Shown piece by piece: positions 36,309 to 46,900 of a stretch of DNA of 58,132 bases. Within the stretch, counting starts at the first letter, position 1, and every line of letters starts with the position of its first letter. Origin of the DNA: an uncultured Algibacter sp. (GTDB lineage: Bacteria; Bacteroidota; Bacteroidia; Flavobacteriales; Flavobacteriaceae); the NCBI GenBank assembly GCA_937958265.1, contig CALGNX010000021.1, forward strand, positions 1 through 58,132, written 5' to 3'. The position numbers and the translations under genes are program-made. Under the pieces are notes generated by a model. It saw only the letters and a program-made list of their open reading frames with translations. It ran no database searches and was not told where the DNA came from.

Positions 36309-37280
36309 TTAGCAACAACCACCGCCATCATAATGGTATGTAGATTCGCTAATAAAAATATCATCACGACCAAGTTTGGCGATAGCTCCTGCTGTTTTAT
36401 CGCAAATAGCTAAGGGTTGATTTTTAATTAAAACGTGTCCTTTTTTATCATCAAAATAATCTTCAGATCCATAATAAATAGCCGCTTTACCTGTGAAAAT
36501 GCAAGGGCCATCTTTTGGCATAGGGTCTTTAATGGCGGCAACTTCAATAGATTCTATATAAATTAATTCATCTGTTGGGTAGTTTTTAGGATCTAGAATT
36601 CTATATGGTTTTCTAGCTCGAATTTCAATAGTGCCAAATCCAGCATCTGTAAGCGCTTTTACATATTCGGCAATTGGTAGGCTACCACTTAAGCATAATG
36701 CGCGTAACCTGTCATCGTTGCGTAGCGCATCATTCATAGGTTGCTCACAAGTTGGGTCGCTCATTACCAAACGGCCATGTGGTTTTAGAACACGGTACAT
36801 TTCTGCAATAGCTTTTTTTAAATCATCGGCTTTAAAAATGTTAAACAAACAATTTTGAGCAGCAACGTCAATGCTATTATCGTTTACAGGTAAATGCATG
36901 GCATCTCCTTTTTTAAGATCTACAAAATCACTTTTAAACCAATCATTTTGTGTTTCTGCTTCAATGAAATTTTTTCTAGAAGCCTCAAGCATTTCATCTA
37001 CCACATCAATACCTATAACACCACTTTTTTGCCTGTTAAAATAAGAGAATTGTAATAATTCCATACCGCCTCCAACACCAACATATAACATTTTTGGATT
37101 ATTTGCTAGGTCTCTAGCATGAACTGTAGATCCGCACCCGTAGTTCATTTCTTGCATAATTTTTGGAATTGTTAAACCAGGTAATTCCCAAATAGGGTTT
37201 GTTGTACAGCATAAGCCAATATCTGGCGTTAGAGCTGCTTCTTTATATACATTATGGGTGGTTTCTAAGTAGGTGCTCAT
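36309..37280 (-). CDS. arsM: Arsenite S-adenosylmethionine methyltransferase, arsenosugar type
   Basis: 323 residues. The methyltransferase core shows LYVGVGGGMELLQ (SAM loop I), GIDVVDEML, NSIDVAAQNCLFNIF and EMYRVLKPHGRLVMSDPTC. Arsenic-binding candidates are Cys24-Cys25 (GLCCTTNP), Cys49 (YGCGS), the Cys in DPTCEQ, and a terminal Cys-Cys in DGGGCC. It should methylate As(III) to mono- and dimethylarsenic for ArsS. The gene is seven bases from the phosphorylase gene, so they are cotranscribed. No arsR repressor is present in the window. Confidence 0.88.
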   Translation of the reverse strand: MSTYLETTHNVYKEAALTPDIGLCCTTNPIWELPGLTIPKIMQEMNYGCGSTVHARDLANNPKMLYVGVGGGMELLQFSYFNRQKSGVIGIDVVDEMLEASRKNFIEAETQNDWFKSDFVDLKKGDAMHLPVNDNSIDVAAQNCLFNIFKADDLKKAIAEMYRVLKPHGRLVMSDPTCEQPMNDALRNDDRLRALCLSGSLPIAEYVKALTDAGFGTIEIRARKPYRILDPKNYPTDELIYIESIEVAAIKDPMPKDGPCIFTGKAAIYYGSEDYFDDKKGHVLIKNQPLAICDKTAGAIAKLGRDDIFISESTYHYDGGGCC

Positions 37281-37287
37281 ATCTAGG

Positions 37288-38100
37288 TTATAAGGTTTTA
37301 ATTAAGGTTTTAAAAAGTGTAATCATATGGGGTTCTGCTTGGGTAGCACTTGCTATAATATCGGTAATGTCTACAGGTTTTAAATGTTCAGGATCGCATT
37401 CGTCTGTTAAAACAGAAATGGCAGCAACCTTTAGATTTAAATGATTGGCAACAATAATTTCGGGTACGGTACTCATACCTACAGCATCTGCTCCCATAAT
37501 TTTTAGCATACGGTATTCTGCTCTCGTTTCTAATTGAGGTCCAACAACACTTGCATAAACACCTTCGTGTAAAATAATATTATTAGTTTTAGCTATAGCT
37601 TTAAATCTGCTGTTTATTTCGGCATCGTACGGTGCGCTCATGTCTGTAAAACGTGTTCCTAATGCTTCAACACCTTTAAATGCTAAGGGTGATCCTCCTT
37701 GAAGATTGATGTGATCTTCAATTAGCATTAATTCACTTTTTTTGAAATTCAGGTTTATGGCACCTGCTGCATTTGAGACTAAAAGTGTTTTGATACCTAA
37801 TTTTTCCATTATACGTACTGGAAATGTTACGTCTTGCAGGGTATAACCTTCATATAAATGAAATCGCCCTTGCATAACTATAACTTTTTTGCCTGATAGA
37901 TTACCGTAAATTAATTTACCCTTATGAAATTCCACAGTTGCTATTGGGAAATTTGGTATTTCATTGTAGTTAACTTCACTTAGAACTTCAATGTCATTTA
38001 CAATTTGGCCTAATCCTGTACCTAAAATAATACCTATTTCTGGTGCTTGAAATCCTTTGTTAATTAAATAATCTACGGTTTCTGTTATTTTTTTAATCAT
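37288..38100 (-). CDS. Purine nucleoside phosphorylase
   Basis: 270 residues, trimeric-type PNP family. Signatures are ILGTGLGQIVNDIE, the phosphate loop GRFHLYEGYTLQDV, LLVSNAAGAIN, and the base-binding segment MSTVPEIIVANHL. It cleaves purine nucleosides with phosphate. In this locus the natural target would be the deoxyadenosyl-arsenic product of ArsS, releasing adenine and leaving arsenosugar 1-phosphate; this is inference, as housekeeping salvage is also possible. It sits between the T9SS-sorted DM13 protein and arsM with 6-7 base gaps. Confidence 0.88.
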   Translation of the reverse strand: MIKKITETVDYLINKGFQAPEIGIILGTGLGQIVNDIEVLSEVNYNEIPNFPIATVEFHKGKLIYGNLSGKKVIVMQGRFHLYEGYTLQDVTFPVRIMEKLGIKTLLVSNAAGAINLNFKKSELMLIEDHINLQGGSPLAFKGVEALGTRFTDMSAPYDAEINSRFKAIAKTNNIILHEGVYASVVGPQLETRAEYRMLKIMGADAVGMSTVPEIIVANHLNLKVAAISVLTDECDPEHLKPVDITDIIASATQAEPHMITLFKTLIKTL

Positions 38101-38106
38101 TTAAAA

Positions 38107-38841
38107 TTATTCTTTTATAAAGCGTGTTGTTTTAAAAGCTTGTCCGGATACTGTTTTTAATAAATACATACCTGCTTTTAGTTGCGCTATATTAATGTTT
38201 ATTTTGGATACAGAAGATTCATCAATGTGAATTACCTCACTACCTAAAACGTTATAAATGCTAATTGTAACTGGTAATTTTTTATTGTTTTCAAAAGTTA
38301 AATTTCGCTTGGCTGGGTTAGGGTATATTTTAAAATTTGTTGCAATCTCGCTAGTGTTAACATTTAAAACACTGCAGTTTGTGCTAGTAAATGGTTCTAT
38401 GCTACCAAAATCCCAGAAGGCATTGAATTGCAAACAGTAAAAGAAAATTTTGTCGTAGTCTCTAATGTCTTCACCAGCAGGAATATCTACAGTAAACGAT
38501 TTCTCTCCGTTAGCAGAAATACTAGGGCTGCAATTTGTACATCCCACAAGTCCGAATGGTATATTTGTTAAATTTGAAATTCTGGCATTTTGAAGTTGAC
38601 TATCACTCATGCCTTGCGAGTTTATTAAGTACGCTCTAACGTCGGGTCCATCAGCAGTCATAAAATTTGACCCTAGATCTAGGGATACTGTGTTGTTTGA
38701 GTTAAGAGTTACTGTAACATCACCTGTTACTCGATAAGAAGGAACTGTTTGATTGCCGAAATTAGTGCCGTTTTCAACACATTGCGCGTAGCTTAATTGA
38801 AAAGTTATGCATAAAAGAATTGAAAGTAGTGTTTTTGTCAT
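38107..38841 (-). CDS. Secreted DM13-domain protein with type IX sorting domain
   Basis: 244 residues. Signal peptide (cleavage near SYAQ), then a DM13 domain (about 30-155) with VSLDLGSNFMTADGPDVRAY and LVGCTNCSPSI. It ends with a Por secretion (T9SS) sorting domain from about residue 168: FKIYPNPAKRNLTF, then ISIYNVLGSEV and LKAGMYLLK. It is therefore exported across the outer membrane and probably surface-attached. DM13 has been proposed as a redox or cytochrome-like module; its cysteine pair supports a thiol role. Its place in an arsenosugar operon is unusual. Confidence 0.85.
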   Translation of the reverse strand: MTKTLLSILLCITFQLSYAQCVENGTNFGNQTVPSYRVTGDVTVTLNSNNTVSLDLGSNFMTADGPDVRAYLINSQGMSDSQLQNARISNLTNIPFGLVGCTNCSPSISANGEKSFTVDIPAGEDIRDYDKIFFYCLQFNAFWDFGSIEPFTSTNCSVLNVNTSEIATNFKIYPNPAKRNLTFENNKKLPVTISIYNVLGSEVIHIDESSVSKININIAQLKAGMYLLKTVSGQAFKTTRFIKE

Positions 38842-38901
38842 TATAATTAATTTTATTATTTGTAAATAGTCGTGTTCTTTTTTTTAGACACTACAATTTA
38901 A

Positions 38902-39540
38902 TTATTTTAATTTAATATTTAGTTCTTTTATCCTTTTTTGAAGTGTAATATTTGATTTGTAGAACTCTGAAGCTTTTAGGTCATCAAAGGTATCTATATC
39001 ATTTAAAGTTTTTAGAAGGCTAACGGTGTATGTTGATACATCTAATTCTTGTAATGTTTCTTTCAGTAAATTGGGCGCACTCCATGGTTTATTATCAAAT
39101 ATGGCCTCATTCATTTTTGATAAGCCTATTAAATAATATCCGCCATCCTCAGCAGGGCCAAAAACAACATCATTTTGTTTAAGAACATTAAGACCTTGAT
39201 TAATATCGTTAGCAGTAATATCGGGTAAATCTGAACCAATTAAAACAATTTTTTCATAACCATCTTCAAAACCTTTTTTAAATGCATTTTTCATACGCTC
39301 GCCTAAATCAGGGCCTTTTTGAACGTATTTTTTTTCAGATTTCCATTGGTTTTCTACTATAGATTTGGAGAAATAGATGCGCTTATCTGCATTAAGTTTT
39401 ACTGTAGCCTCTTCTGTAACGCGTACTAATTTAGTGTAAACCTCAAATGCAGCTTGATTGCCAATAGTTTTAGCTAAGCGCGTTTTTACTTGTCCTAACG
39501 CTATGTTTTTTACAAATACTATAACAAGATTTTTATTCAT
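38902..39540 (-). CDS. TIGR04282-type arsenosugar-locus glycosyltransferase (DUF2064)
   Basis: 212 residues. Nucleotide-sugar-binding start NKNLVIVFVKNIALGQVKTR, then GPDLGERMKNAF, the Asp-containing loop LIGSDLPDI and the signature GPAEDGGYYLIGL. It belongs to the DUF2064 family linked to arsenosugar clusters. Its start overlaps the end of the rhodanese gene by eight bases. A paralogue with altered motifs lies at 47172 in the same locus. Confidence 0.85.
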   Translation of the reverse strand: MNKNLVIVFVKNIALGQVKTRLAKTIGNQAAFEVYTKLVRVTEEATVKLNADKRIYFSKSIVENQWKSEKKYVQKGPDLGERMKNAFKKGFEDGYEKIVLIGSDLPDITANDINQGLNVLKQNDVVFGPAEDGGYYLIGLSKMNEAIFDNKPWSAPNLLKETLQELDVSTYTVSLLKTLNDIDTFDDLKASEFYKSNITLQKRIKELNIKLK

Positions 39541-40030
39541 ATACTTTAATCCCTTTTCTTAGCCATTCACTCCATTCTTTTGAAAATGTATGTATGCTAT
39601 CTGTTTCTTTTTCTGCTAAATTATAAACAGGAAGATTATTACTTTTCCATTCAAAAATACCTCCATATAAATTTTCTACATGTGTATATCCTGCTTTTTT
39701 TAAGCTGTCGCCAATATGTTCCGAACGTATGCCTACAGAGCAATATACTACTATTTTAGCATCTTTATTTGGTATTATTTTTTCAACATTAGTAACTTTA
39801 AAGTGGTCGTACCCTACGTGAATGGCATTTTTTAAATGGCTTGTTTTGTATTCTTTAAGTTCTCTAGAATCCAGTAAAATAACATCTGTTTTAGGCATCG
39901 CTAATTCCTGTGGAGAAATATAGGGTATACTATTGTTATTGTATTTTTTTAGTAATTTGCTTACAGATTTTTGTGCAGCAATTGGGGTGGTGAAGCACAC
40001 TAAAATTAAAACTAATAAAATGTTTTTCAT
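39533..40030 (-). CDS. Periplasmic rhodanese-like protein
   Basis: 165 residues. Sec signal peptide (cleavage after PIAAQ) and a single rhodanese domain with the catalytic Cys97 in the loop VVYCSVGIRSEH; LLDSRELKEY and VENLYGGIFEWKS complete the fold. It may handle sulfane sulfur in the periplasm, or bind arsenic through its reactive thiol. Cotranscribed with the TIGR04282 gene by an eight-base overlap. Confidence 0.85.
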   Translation of the reverse strand: MKNILLVLILVCFTTPIAAQKSVSKLLKKYNNNSIPYISPQELAMPKTDVILLDSRELKEYKTSHLKNAIHVGYDHFKVTNVEKIIPNKDAKIVVYCSVGIRSEHIGDSLKKAGYTHVENLYGGIFEWKSNNLPVYNLAEKETDSIHTFSKEWSEWLRKGIKVYE

Positions 40031-40067
40031 AATGTTATGGTATTTTCAAATTTAGTGAAAATATAGT

Positions 40068-40904
40068 TTATATCATATTTATGCCAAATCCTTGTAAGCC
40101 ACTTTCAACAGCTGGTAGTATTTCTGTATTATCCCAAATACCAGTAATTATTGTTCTAGCGTATTCTTGGGGTAACAATTGGTTCTGCATAAGTTGGTTT
40201 GTTAGTTTATAATTATAGTTTAGGGTATGGTGTTTATATTCTAAATTTCCGTTTACTTCATTAAGAATAGCGTACCATACCGTAGGGTTTCCATCATTCG
40301 CTGGCATGCCTATAACTCCTGGGTTTATCCATAATTTATCATGTTTTTTATGGTGGAAAGGTAGGCCACAGTGCCCTCCAATTACAACATCGTAATTTGT
40401 ATTCGCTATTGTGAAATTTGGTGCTTTAACTTCCCATGGTGAAGATTTAAAAATAAACTCTGATGTGTTAGCGTATGATCCATGAACAACCATAAATTTT
40501 TTACCTGCATAATTAAAAGTTATATGGTCTGGTAGTTTATCCATAAATTCTATGGATGTTTTTGAAAGTAAATTTTTAGCGTAAGGGTACCATTGTTGTG
40601 AGAACCCATCGCAACGCGAACCTTTCTTAAAATCGCAACCACAATCTGCAGCTCCTGTTCTTAATTGTATTTCTACATTACCTGCAATACTTTTTGCTTT
40701 CCAGATTTTAAATAATTGTACAGTTTCTTCCGGCTGCGCACAATAACCAACAATGTCGCCTGTACAAATGCAATTTTCTGCCTTTATGCCTTCAGATTCT
40801 GCAATTTGTTTCAAAGCTTCCAAAGCTTGGAGGTTGCTATAAACGCCTCCAAATAATAGTACTTTATTACTAATGTTTCCTAAGTTTTCTATTTTTTTAT
40901 GCAT
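40068..40904 (-). CDS. Phosphoesterase-fold protein, cysteine-rich, canonical metal ligands replaced
   Basis: 278 residues. The fold is that of YfcE/MJ0936-type phosphoesterases, with GDIVGY intact, but the hallmark DxH is GVY (FGGVYSNLQ, residues 19-24), the GNHD is GNVE (75-78) and GHTH is GHCG. It has Cys at 45, 47, 55, 88, 90 and 98 plus the one in GHCG, including the cluster ADCGCDFKKGSRC. From memory, relatives in other genomes share FGG-YSN and the D-CGC cluster, so this is probably a family trait. A thiol or As(III)-binding function is possible (inference). Confidence 0.75.
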   Translation of the reverse strand: MHKKIENLGNISNKVLLFGGVYSNLQALEALKQIAESEGIKAENCICTGDIVGYCAQPEETVQLFKIWKAKSIAGNVEIQLRTGAADCGCDFKKGSRCDGFSQQWYPYAKNLLSKTSIEFMDKLPDHITFNYAGKKFMVVHGSYANTSEFIFKSSPWEVKAPNFTIANTNYDVVIGGHCGLPFHHKKHDKLWINPGVIGMPANDGNPTVWYAILNEVNGNLEYKHHTLNYNYKLTNQLMQNQLLPQEYARTIITGIWDNTEILPAVESGLQGFGINMI

Positions 40905-40946
40905 TGTAAATCTTTGGTTTTTAAATGGATTACGAATTGTAACGTG

Positions 40947-42284
40947 TTAATTATATCTTATCCATTTTGGAGCTAAATATAAAAATATGCAGCTTAAAAT
41001 ACCCCAAATATTAACCCAAAGTAAATCTGCATTCTTGCCTGTTGTAAATATGAGTGTTTTTGGGAAAATACCAAATACGAGTATAAACCCAAAAACCAGA
41101 CCACAAATTATACTTAGGTAAAAACTAATTTTAGGAACAGTCATATTCCAAAATAAAAAAATAGGTGTTAATCCAATCACCATAGTGCCAGATATGGTGG
41201 TAGCAGATAAAATTTCTACATCCAAGAAAATAGGGAGTGTCCCTAAAATGGCTATGGCTACCATAGCTGCTCTACCAAATGTTAAATTTTTACCTATATT
41301 CAAATCTATAGCCAATAGTTTTGAAAATGATGAAAATGTAGAATCTAGGGTTGATGCTGCCGATGTTATCATTATGAAGTTAATAACCAGAAGTATGACC
41401 ATGCCAAAAGCTTTACCAACTTCTACAGCGGCTTGGCCTTGCATACCTTGAGTTTGAGCAAAAACACCTATTAAACTAAAAAGTATGATACAAGTAGCGC
41501 CTAGAACGCTAGCTAATAAAAAACTTTTTAAAGTGATTTTTGGAGAGCTTATAAATGCCCGATCGGTTAAAACGGGATCGTGAAATGGGTAGCTAAAGGA
41601 TTGAATAAGTGCGGCAAAAAATAAATTTAAACCCAATTCAAAACTCCAAGTTCCTGAGCTCGTAATTTTCTGTACTGTGAAGCTTTCCACCGAAAAAACA
41701 TGGTATAAAATAACTAGTAGTAATACTGAAAATAAACTCATTTGGATAACGTCTGTAAAAATAGAACTACTTAATCCGCCTTTTATGGCATAAGCTAAGG
41801 TTAGCATTGTGAATAAAATAATGGACCAATAATAAGGTGCACTGCCGGCGCTACCAAAATAACTTCCAATAACCATGGTGTTACTCCAAACTTCATTAAA
41901 TAAACGTATTGCGATCAAAATAGAGAATAGTGCCATAGCACCATTGCCAAATTTTGATGTTAAAAATTCGTGAATACTTTTAAACCCACCTTTAGTACGT
42001 AATTTGTAAATTAGAATACCAGCTACGGCAAACGATAAATAGTAACCAGCATAAGCTACACCCCCAACTAAACCATAATCTAGGCCTAAATTGGCGGCAT
42101 TAGTTATGCTTTTTGCAAAAATCCATGAGATGATAAGGCTACCTGTTAATACCAAGGTATTGGGTGCTTTTTTCCTTTTGGTAGCTTTAAAAAACTGACT
42201 TGTTGTTTTTGCATAAGGCGATAAGAGGAACAGTATTAAACTTGATCCTATAATTAACAGCCATTGCATTGTTTTTGTGTCCAT
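40947..42284 (-). CDS. Sodium:solute symporter
   Basis: 445 residues, about twelve to thirteen hydrophobic segments, SSS family (LeuT-like fold). Characteristic stretches are TDVIQMSLFSVLLL and DPVLTDRAFISS, with an early GLVGGVAYAGYYLS. It imports a small solute with Na+ across the inner membrane. In this locus the solute may be an arsenic-containing or arsenosugar-precursor compound entering via the SusC/SusD pair immediately upstream (inference). Confidence 0.8.
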   Translation of the reverse strand: MDTKTMQWLLIIGSSLILFLLSPYAKTTSQFFKATKRKKAPNTLVLTGSLIISWIFAKSITNAANLGLDYGLVGGVAYAGYYLSFAVAGILIYKLRTKGGFKSIHEFLTSKFGNGAMALFSILIAIRLFNEVWSNTMVIGSYFGSAGSAPYYWSIILFTMLTLAYAIKGGLSSSIFTDVIQMSLFSVLLLVILYHVFSVESFTVQKITSSGTWSFELGLNLFFAALIQSFSYPFHDPVLTDRAFISSPKITLKSFLLASVLGATCIILFSLIGVFAQTQGMQGQAAVEVGKAFGMVILLVINFIMITSAASTLDSTFSSFSKLLAIDLNIGKNLTFGRAAMVAIAILGTLPIFLDVEILSATTISGTMVIGLTPIFLFWNMTVPKISFYLSIICGLVFGFILVFGIFPKTLIFTTGKNADLLWVNIWGILSCIFLYLAPKWIRYN

Positions 42285-42361
42285 TTATCTCGTGGTACTT
42301 GCAGTTTTTAAATTTTTTAATTAATCTGTGCTCCAGAAAATGTTTTTGCTGTTCTAAATAA

Positions 42362-43807
42362 TTAAGGTATGCTCCACCATACAGCGCTGTTAATACTATT
42401 GTTGTCTGTTTTTATAGCAGCACTGTTATAATTTTCTGTGTTTAAAGTAGCTTCTTCTGCAGGGTAAGGCATTCTTACAGGTATTAAATTGTTGTTTAAA
42501 CTCGCAGAAATACTTCGTAATTCAGGGAAGCCTGTACGTCTGTATTCTGTCCATCCTTCGTAGCCGTTTATAACGTTTGCTATCCATTTTTGAGTTATAA
42601 TTTGCTCTAATGGTGTTTTATTAGGGTTGTTAAATGCTGCTTCAGTAGCCAAATAATTGGCAGGTAATTCTGTATTCCAATATTCAAAAGCTAATGCGAC
42701 ACCTGTTTCGTAAAGTTCTTGTGCATTAGCTGTTATAAAATTCTTTTCAGCAGCTTCTGCAAAAGCAAAGTAAACTTCCCATGCTGTTATAAAATTAGCA
42801 TCTAAAGTTGAGGTGTTTTCTCTAAAGGTTGTGCCTGCTAACGAAAAATTGGCTAGTGTTACGGGTGTAGTAGTTGCGTCTACACCGTTTAATAATCCAT
42901 TAAACTCATTGGCTGTTGTATTGGCAAAAGGTCTGAAAAGTGTTTGGATTCTGGTATCGTTTAAGCCAGTTAAAATATCTTCCATAGTTTCAGAAAGCAC
43001 AAAGTTATTAAAATCTCCTGCGCGTAATTGGGCTAGCCGAAAGCTGTTTGGTGCAGCGTTTGTAAAATTGAAAATAGCGTTTTGTGCATTTGTTTTTATA
43101 TAATTATCAGCATCAAAAAGTGCTTGTAATTCTTCAGAAACATCTACTTTGCTAGATATTCTAATTAAACTTTTAACTTTTAAAGCATTTGCAAAACGAA
43201 TCCATGCTTGTAAATCACCATTAAATAAAATATCGCCTTCTAGAACAATGGCATCTGTATAGTTTTCAATAGCTTCAATGCCTCTTGTTAGGTTGTCCAA
43301 AATACCACCTGCGTTGTTGTAAATGGATTCTTGTGTGTCGTAAACGGGGGTTACTGTTTTGTTTATCCCATCAAAAGCATCAAAATAAGGCACGTCGCCA
43401 AATATGTCTGTTAATCCGGCAGCCATGTATGCTTTTAAAATTAAAGCAGGTCCTTCGTAAACTTTAAAGGCATTCGTGGTTTTGGCTTGGTTTAAAATGA
43501 TCTCGTTATCTCTAAGGTTTTTGTAAAAAATAGGCCAAGGATTTCCTCCCAATTGTGGTGATTTAAGGGCGTGCCTATCAAATAAGTTAAAATCTAAAGC
43601 GGTACGGTGTTGTGCTAATAAATCTCCAGCTACAAAACCTTCATAACTCATTTCTTCTCCGTAATTGTAAATTACCTGCCTAAGTAATAAACTAGGTTGT
43701 ACAGAAACCGGTGCGTTTGGGTTGGTGTTAATATCTTCAAAGCCTTTTGTGCAACTTGTAGTTACTACTAAACTTATAAACGTTATTATATATATTATGT
43801 GTTTCAT
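42362..43807 (-). CDS. susD: SusD/RagB-family surface lipoprotein
   Basis: 481 residues. Lipobox TTSC near residue 19, followed by INTNPNAP and the helix-rich tetratricopeptide core. It resembles the SusD-like lipid-anchored substrate lid, and the closing WTEYRRTGFPELR and NYNSAAIKTDNNSIN are typical. It caps the SusC barrel and should decide which solute is brought in. It follows susC by 100 bases. Substrate unknown; by context it may be an organoarsenic or precursor compound. Confidence 0.88.
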   Translation of the reverse strand: MKHIIYIITFISLVVTTSCTKGFEDINTNPNAPVSVQPSLLLRQVIYNYGEEMSYEGFVAGDLLAQHRTALDFNLFDRHALKSPQLGGNPWPIFYKNLRDNEIILNQAKTTNAFKVYEGPALILKAYMAAGLTDIFGDVPYFDAFDGINKTVTPVYDTQESIYNNAGGILDNLTRGIEAIENYTDAIVLEGDILFNGDLQAWIRFANALKVKSLIRISSKVDVSEELQALFDADNYIKTNAQNAIFNFTNAAPNSFRLAQLRAGDFNNFVLSETMEDILTGLNDTRIQTLFRPFANTTANEFNGLLNGVDATTTPVTLANFSLAGTTFRENTSTLDANFITAWEVYFAFAEAAEKNFITANAQELYETGVALAFEYWNTELPANYLATEAAFNNPNKTPLEQIITQKWIANVINGYEGWTEYRRTGFPELRSISASLNNNLIPVRMPYPAEEATLNTENYNSAAIKTDNNSINSAVWWSIP

Positions 43808-43907
43808 TTTCTTCGTTTTATTTCCTATTAGATTTTAAAAGCCTAATAGATGTTTTTTATTTTCAACCAGAAAAGGTTTAGTGCCTTTTATAGGATAAAC
43901 TATTTTT

Positions 43908-46900
43908 TTAAAAATTAAATCCAGCCTTAAAACCAAAGCTTCTGGTTGTAGCATAACTTAAATCTTCAACACCACTTACAAATCCATTTCCTTGTACGGC
44001 AATTTGTTCGGGATCAAAATGTGGGTTTTCTGTTATAGCAAATAGATTGTTACCGGTAAAAGATAAATTTAAATTGGCACCATCCTGAAGTCCTAAGAAA
44101 CCGTCTTTTATTTTAAAGCTATACCCAATAGCAAATTGGCGGAGTTTTAAAAATGAAGCATCGTAAACATTATTTTCTTCATGGTTTCTGTCGAAAAACT
44201 GTCTGTAATAACTTTCGGCATTAACAGCTACTGTGTTTGGTTGTCCTGTATTTTGGTTTACGCCTTGTGCTATAATGCCTGCTTCTGGTCTAAACCTAGT
44301 TTCTGCTAATTGGCCACCAACATTACCTAATGCGCGCGTTCTAGAAACAACTTCTCCACCTTGTCTCCAATCAAACAAGACATTTAAATTCCAGTTTTTG
44401 TAGCTTAAATTATTATTCCAACCTAATGTGAAATCTGGGTTGTAATTACCGATTTTCTGTAAATTATTATCGGCTATAAAGCGTCCATTATCGTCAATAA
44501 TGAAATCACCATTATCGTTTTTTAAATAGCCTGTACCATATAAATCGCCTATGCGTCCGCCTTCTTCAACTTGAAACCAAACAGTTTGGTTAGCACTATC
44601 GTAAATTCTACTAAATGCTAATGTTAAACGGCCATCGTTTTGTGGTAAATTTTCAATTGTGGAACGGTTAGTTGCAAAATTGAATGTCGTGTTCCATTTA
44701 AAATTTTGATTTTTTATAGGGGTTATCCCTAAAACAATTTCAACACCTTGTGTATTGACCTCGCCGCCATTAACTACTTGCTCATTAAAACCTGATGATA
44801 CAGCGATGGGTAACGAAATAATTTGATCTTTTGTGGTGGCATTATAATAGGTGAAGTCAAAATTTAAACGGTCTTTAAAGAAACGGAAGTCAGCACCAAA
44901 TTCGTAATTTGTAGTTTGTTCTGGTTTTAAATTTGCATTAGGGATAAAATTTTGATTACTAAATGTAGGTTCGCTATTAAATGAGGTTTGCGATACAAAA
45001 GCACCAGAGGTTTGGAAAGGGCTTGTATCGTTTCCTACTTGTGCGACACTAGCACGTAATTTTGCAAATGAAAATACACTTGGTAACTCAGTAACGTTCG
45101 ATAAAATAAAACTAGCCGATGCTGATGGGTAGAAAAACGATGTGCCATCTACAGAAAAAGGGGTAGCTAAAGCGCTAGACCAATCATTTCTTCCTGTTAT
45201 ATCCAAAAATAAAAAGTTTTTGTAACCTAATTTAGCAATTCCGTAAAATGAATTAATTTGTTTTTCGCTTTTAAATTGAAAGACCTCAATAGGAGAGGCG
45301 GCATTATTTAAGCTAAAAATACCAGGTTGTGCTAGATTTATTGTTTGCGATTGTTTTGTGGATGCTGTTTGGTTTAAACGATTGCCACCTGCAGAAATAT
45401 TTACAGAGAAATCGCTAAATATATTGTTGTAATTTATTAAGAAATCTGTGTTAACCTCTCTATATTTTACATCATGCTCGGCATAGCCGCCATTTTGAAA
45501 TCTATTACTACTAAAGTTTCTACGCAGTTGTCGCGTTTCGCTACTGTAATCCATTCCTGTACGTAAGGAAACGCTCAAATGGTCTGTAATATTTTGTTTG
45601 ATATTAATGTTACCAAAAATTCTATCACGCTCAAAGGAATTTCTGTTTTCTTCTAAAATGAAAAATGGGTTGTCGAAAAATGTGTAATTAAAGGAATATT
45701 GCTGAACACCTTCCAAACCAGGTTGCCAATAATTTCTAAGATTGTCAATGTTTAAAGAACGTGGCCCCCATGCTACTAAAGAGTAGTTTGCGTTTTCGCT
45801 ACCATAACCGTTAGATGGTCTGTTGTCGCTACTAGAATTTACGTAATTAATAGCTGTATTTATTTCTGTTTTGTCCGATGGCTCGAAGTTTAGTTTTGCA
45901 GCAACAGTTTGTCTGTTTAAATTAACGCCGGGAATAATAGATTCACTTTTTAAATCCGTAAAAGATAAGCGGTAACTACCGGTATCAAAACCATTGGAAA
46001 TTGCTATATTATTTATCGTTGTAGATCCTGTTTTATAAAAGTCTTTTAAATTATCTGGATTGGAATTAAAAGGTGTTGGCGTTATTGGTAAGCCATTATA
46101 CAATGCTGTATCACCACCTCGAACAAACGTGCCATCGGGCAATTGTACTGGGCTATCAAATTGCGAAATAAAGTTGCCAGCATCTAAACGTGGGCCCCAA
46201 GAATAGGTGATATTATCACTAGTGCCGCCACCTAAACCATCAACAAATTCAAAAACGCCAGACTGACCTTGACCGTATTCATTTTGAAATTCTGGTAATT
46301 TAAAAGCTGAATCCACAGTGATAGATGTATTTAAACTTACACTAAAACCTTTTTTCTTATTGCCATCCTTTGTTTTTATTACAATTACACCATTTGATGC
46401 TCTAGTACCATAAAGCGCTGCTGCACTAGGTCCTTTTAAAACAGTAACCGATTCGACATCGTCCGGATTAACTTCCATAGCGCCATTTCCGAAATCTACT
46501 TCCTGAAACCCTGCGGCAGCTTGATTTGTAAAATTAAAAACAGTTTCGTTATTAATAGGGATACCATCCACAACAAAAAGGGGATTGTTATTTGAAAATG
46601 AAGCTTCGCCACGAATGGTTATTTTAGATGAAGACCCAACACCTGTAGCGCCTTGGGTAACGGTAATACCTGCCAATTTGCCTTGAAGATTATCTAAAAA
46701 ATTAACTGTTTTAACTTCGGTTAAACTTTCCGATTTTATAGCCTGTATAGCGTACCCCAACTCTTTAGTGTCGCGCTCTATACCTAGTGCAGTTATTACA
46801 ATTTCATCTAGGGCTGAGGTATCTTCTTGTAGCGCGATGTTAATTACAGTTTTATTCCCAACAATAATTTTTTGAGTTTTATAACCTAAATATGAAAAGA

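Noticed and set aside
38107-38841. DM13 gene as an unrelated insertion in the arsenosugar locus
   Set aside because: Gaps of 6-60 bases to same-strand neighbours make it part of the operon rather than an intruder.
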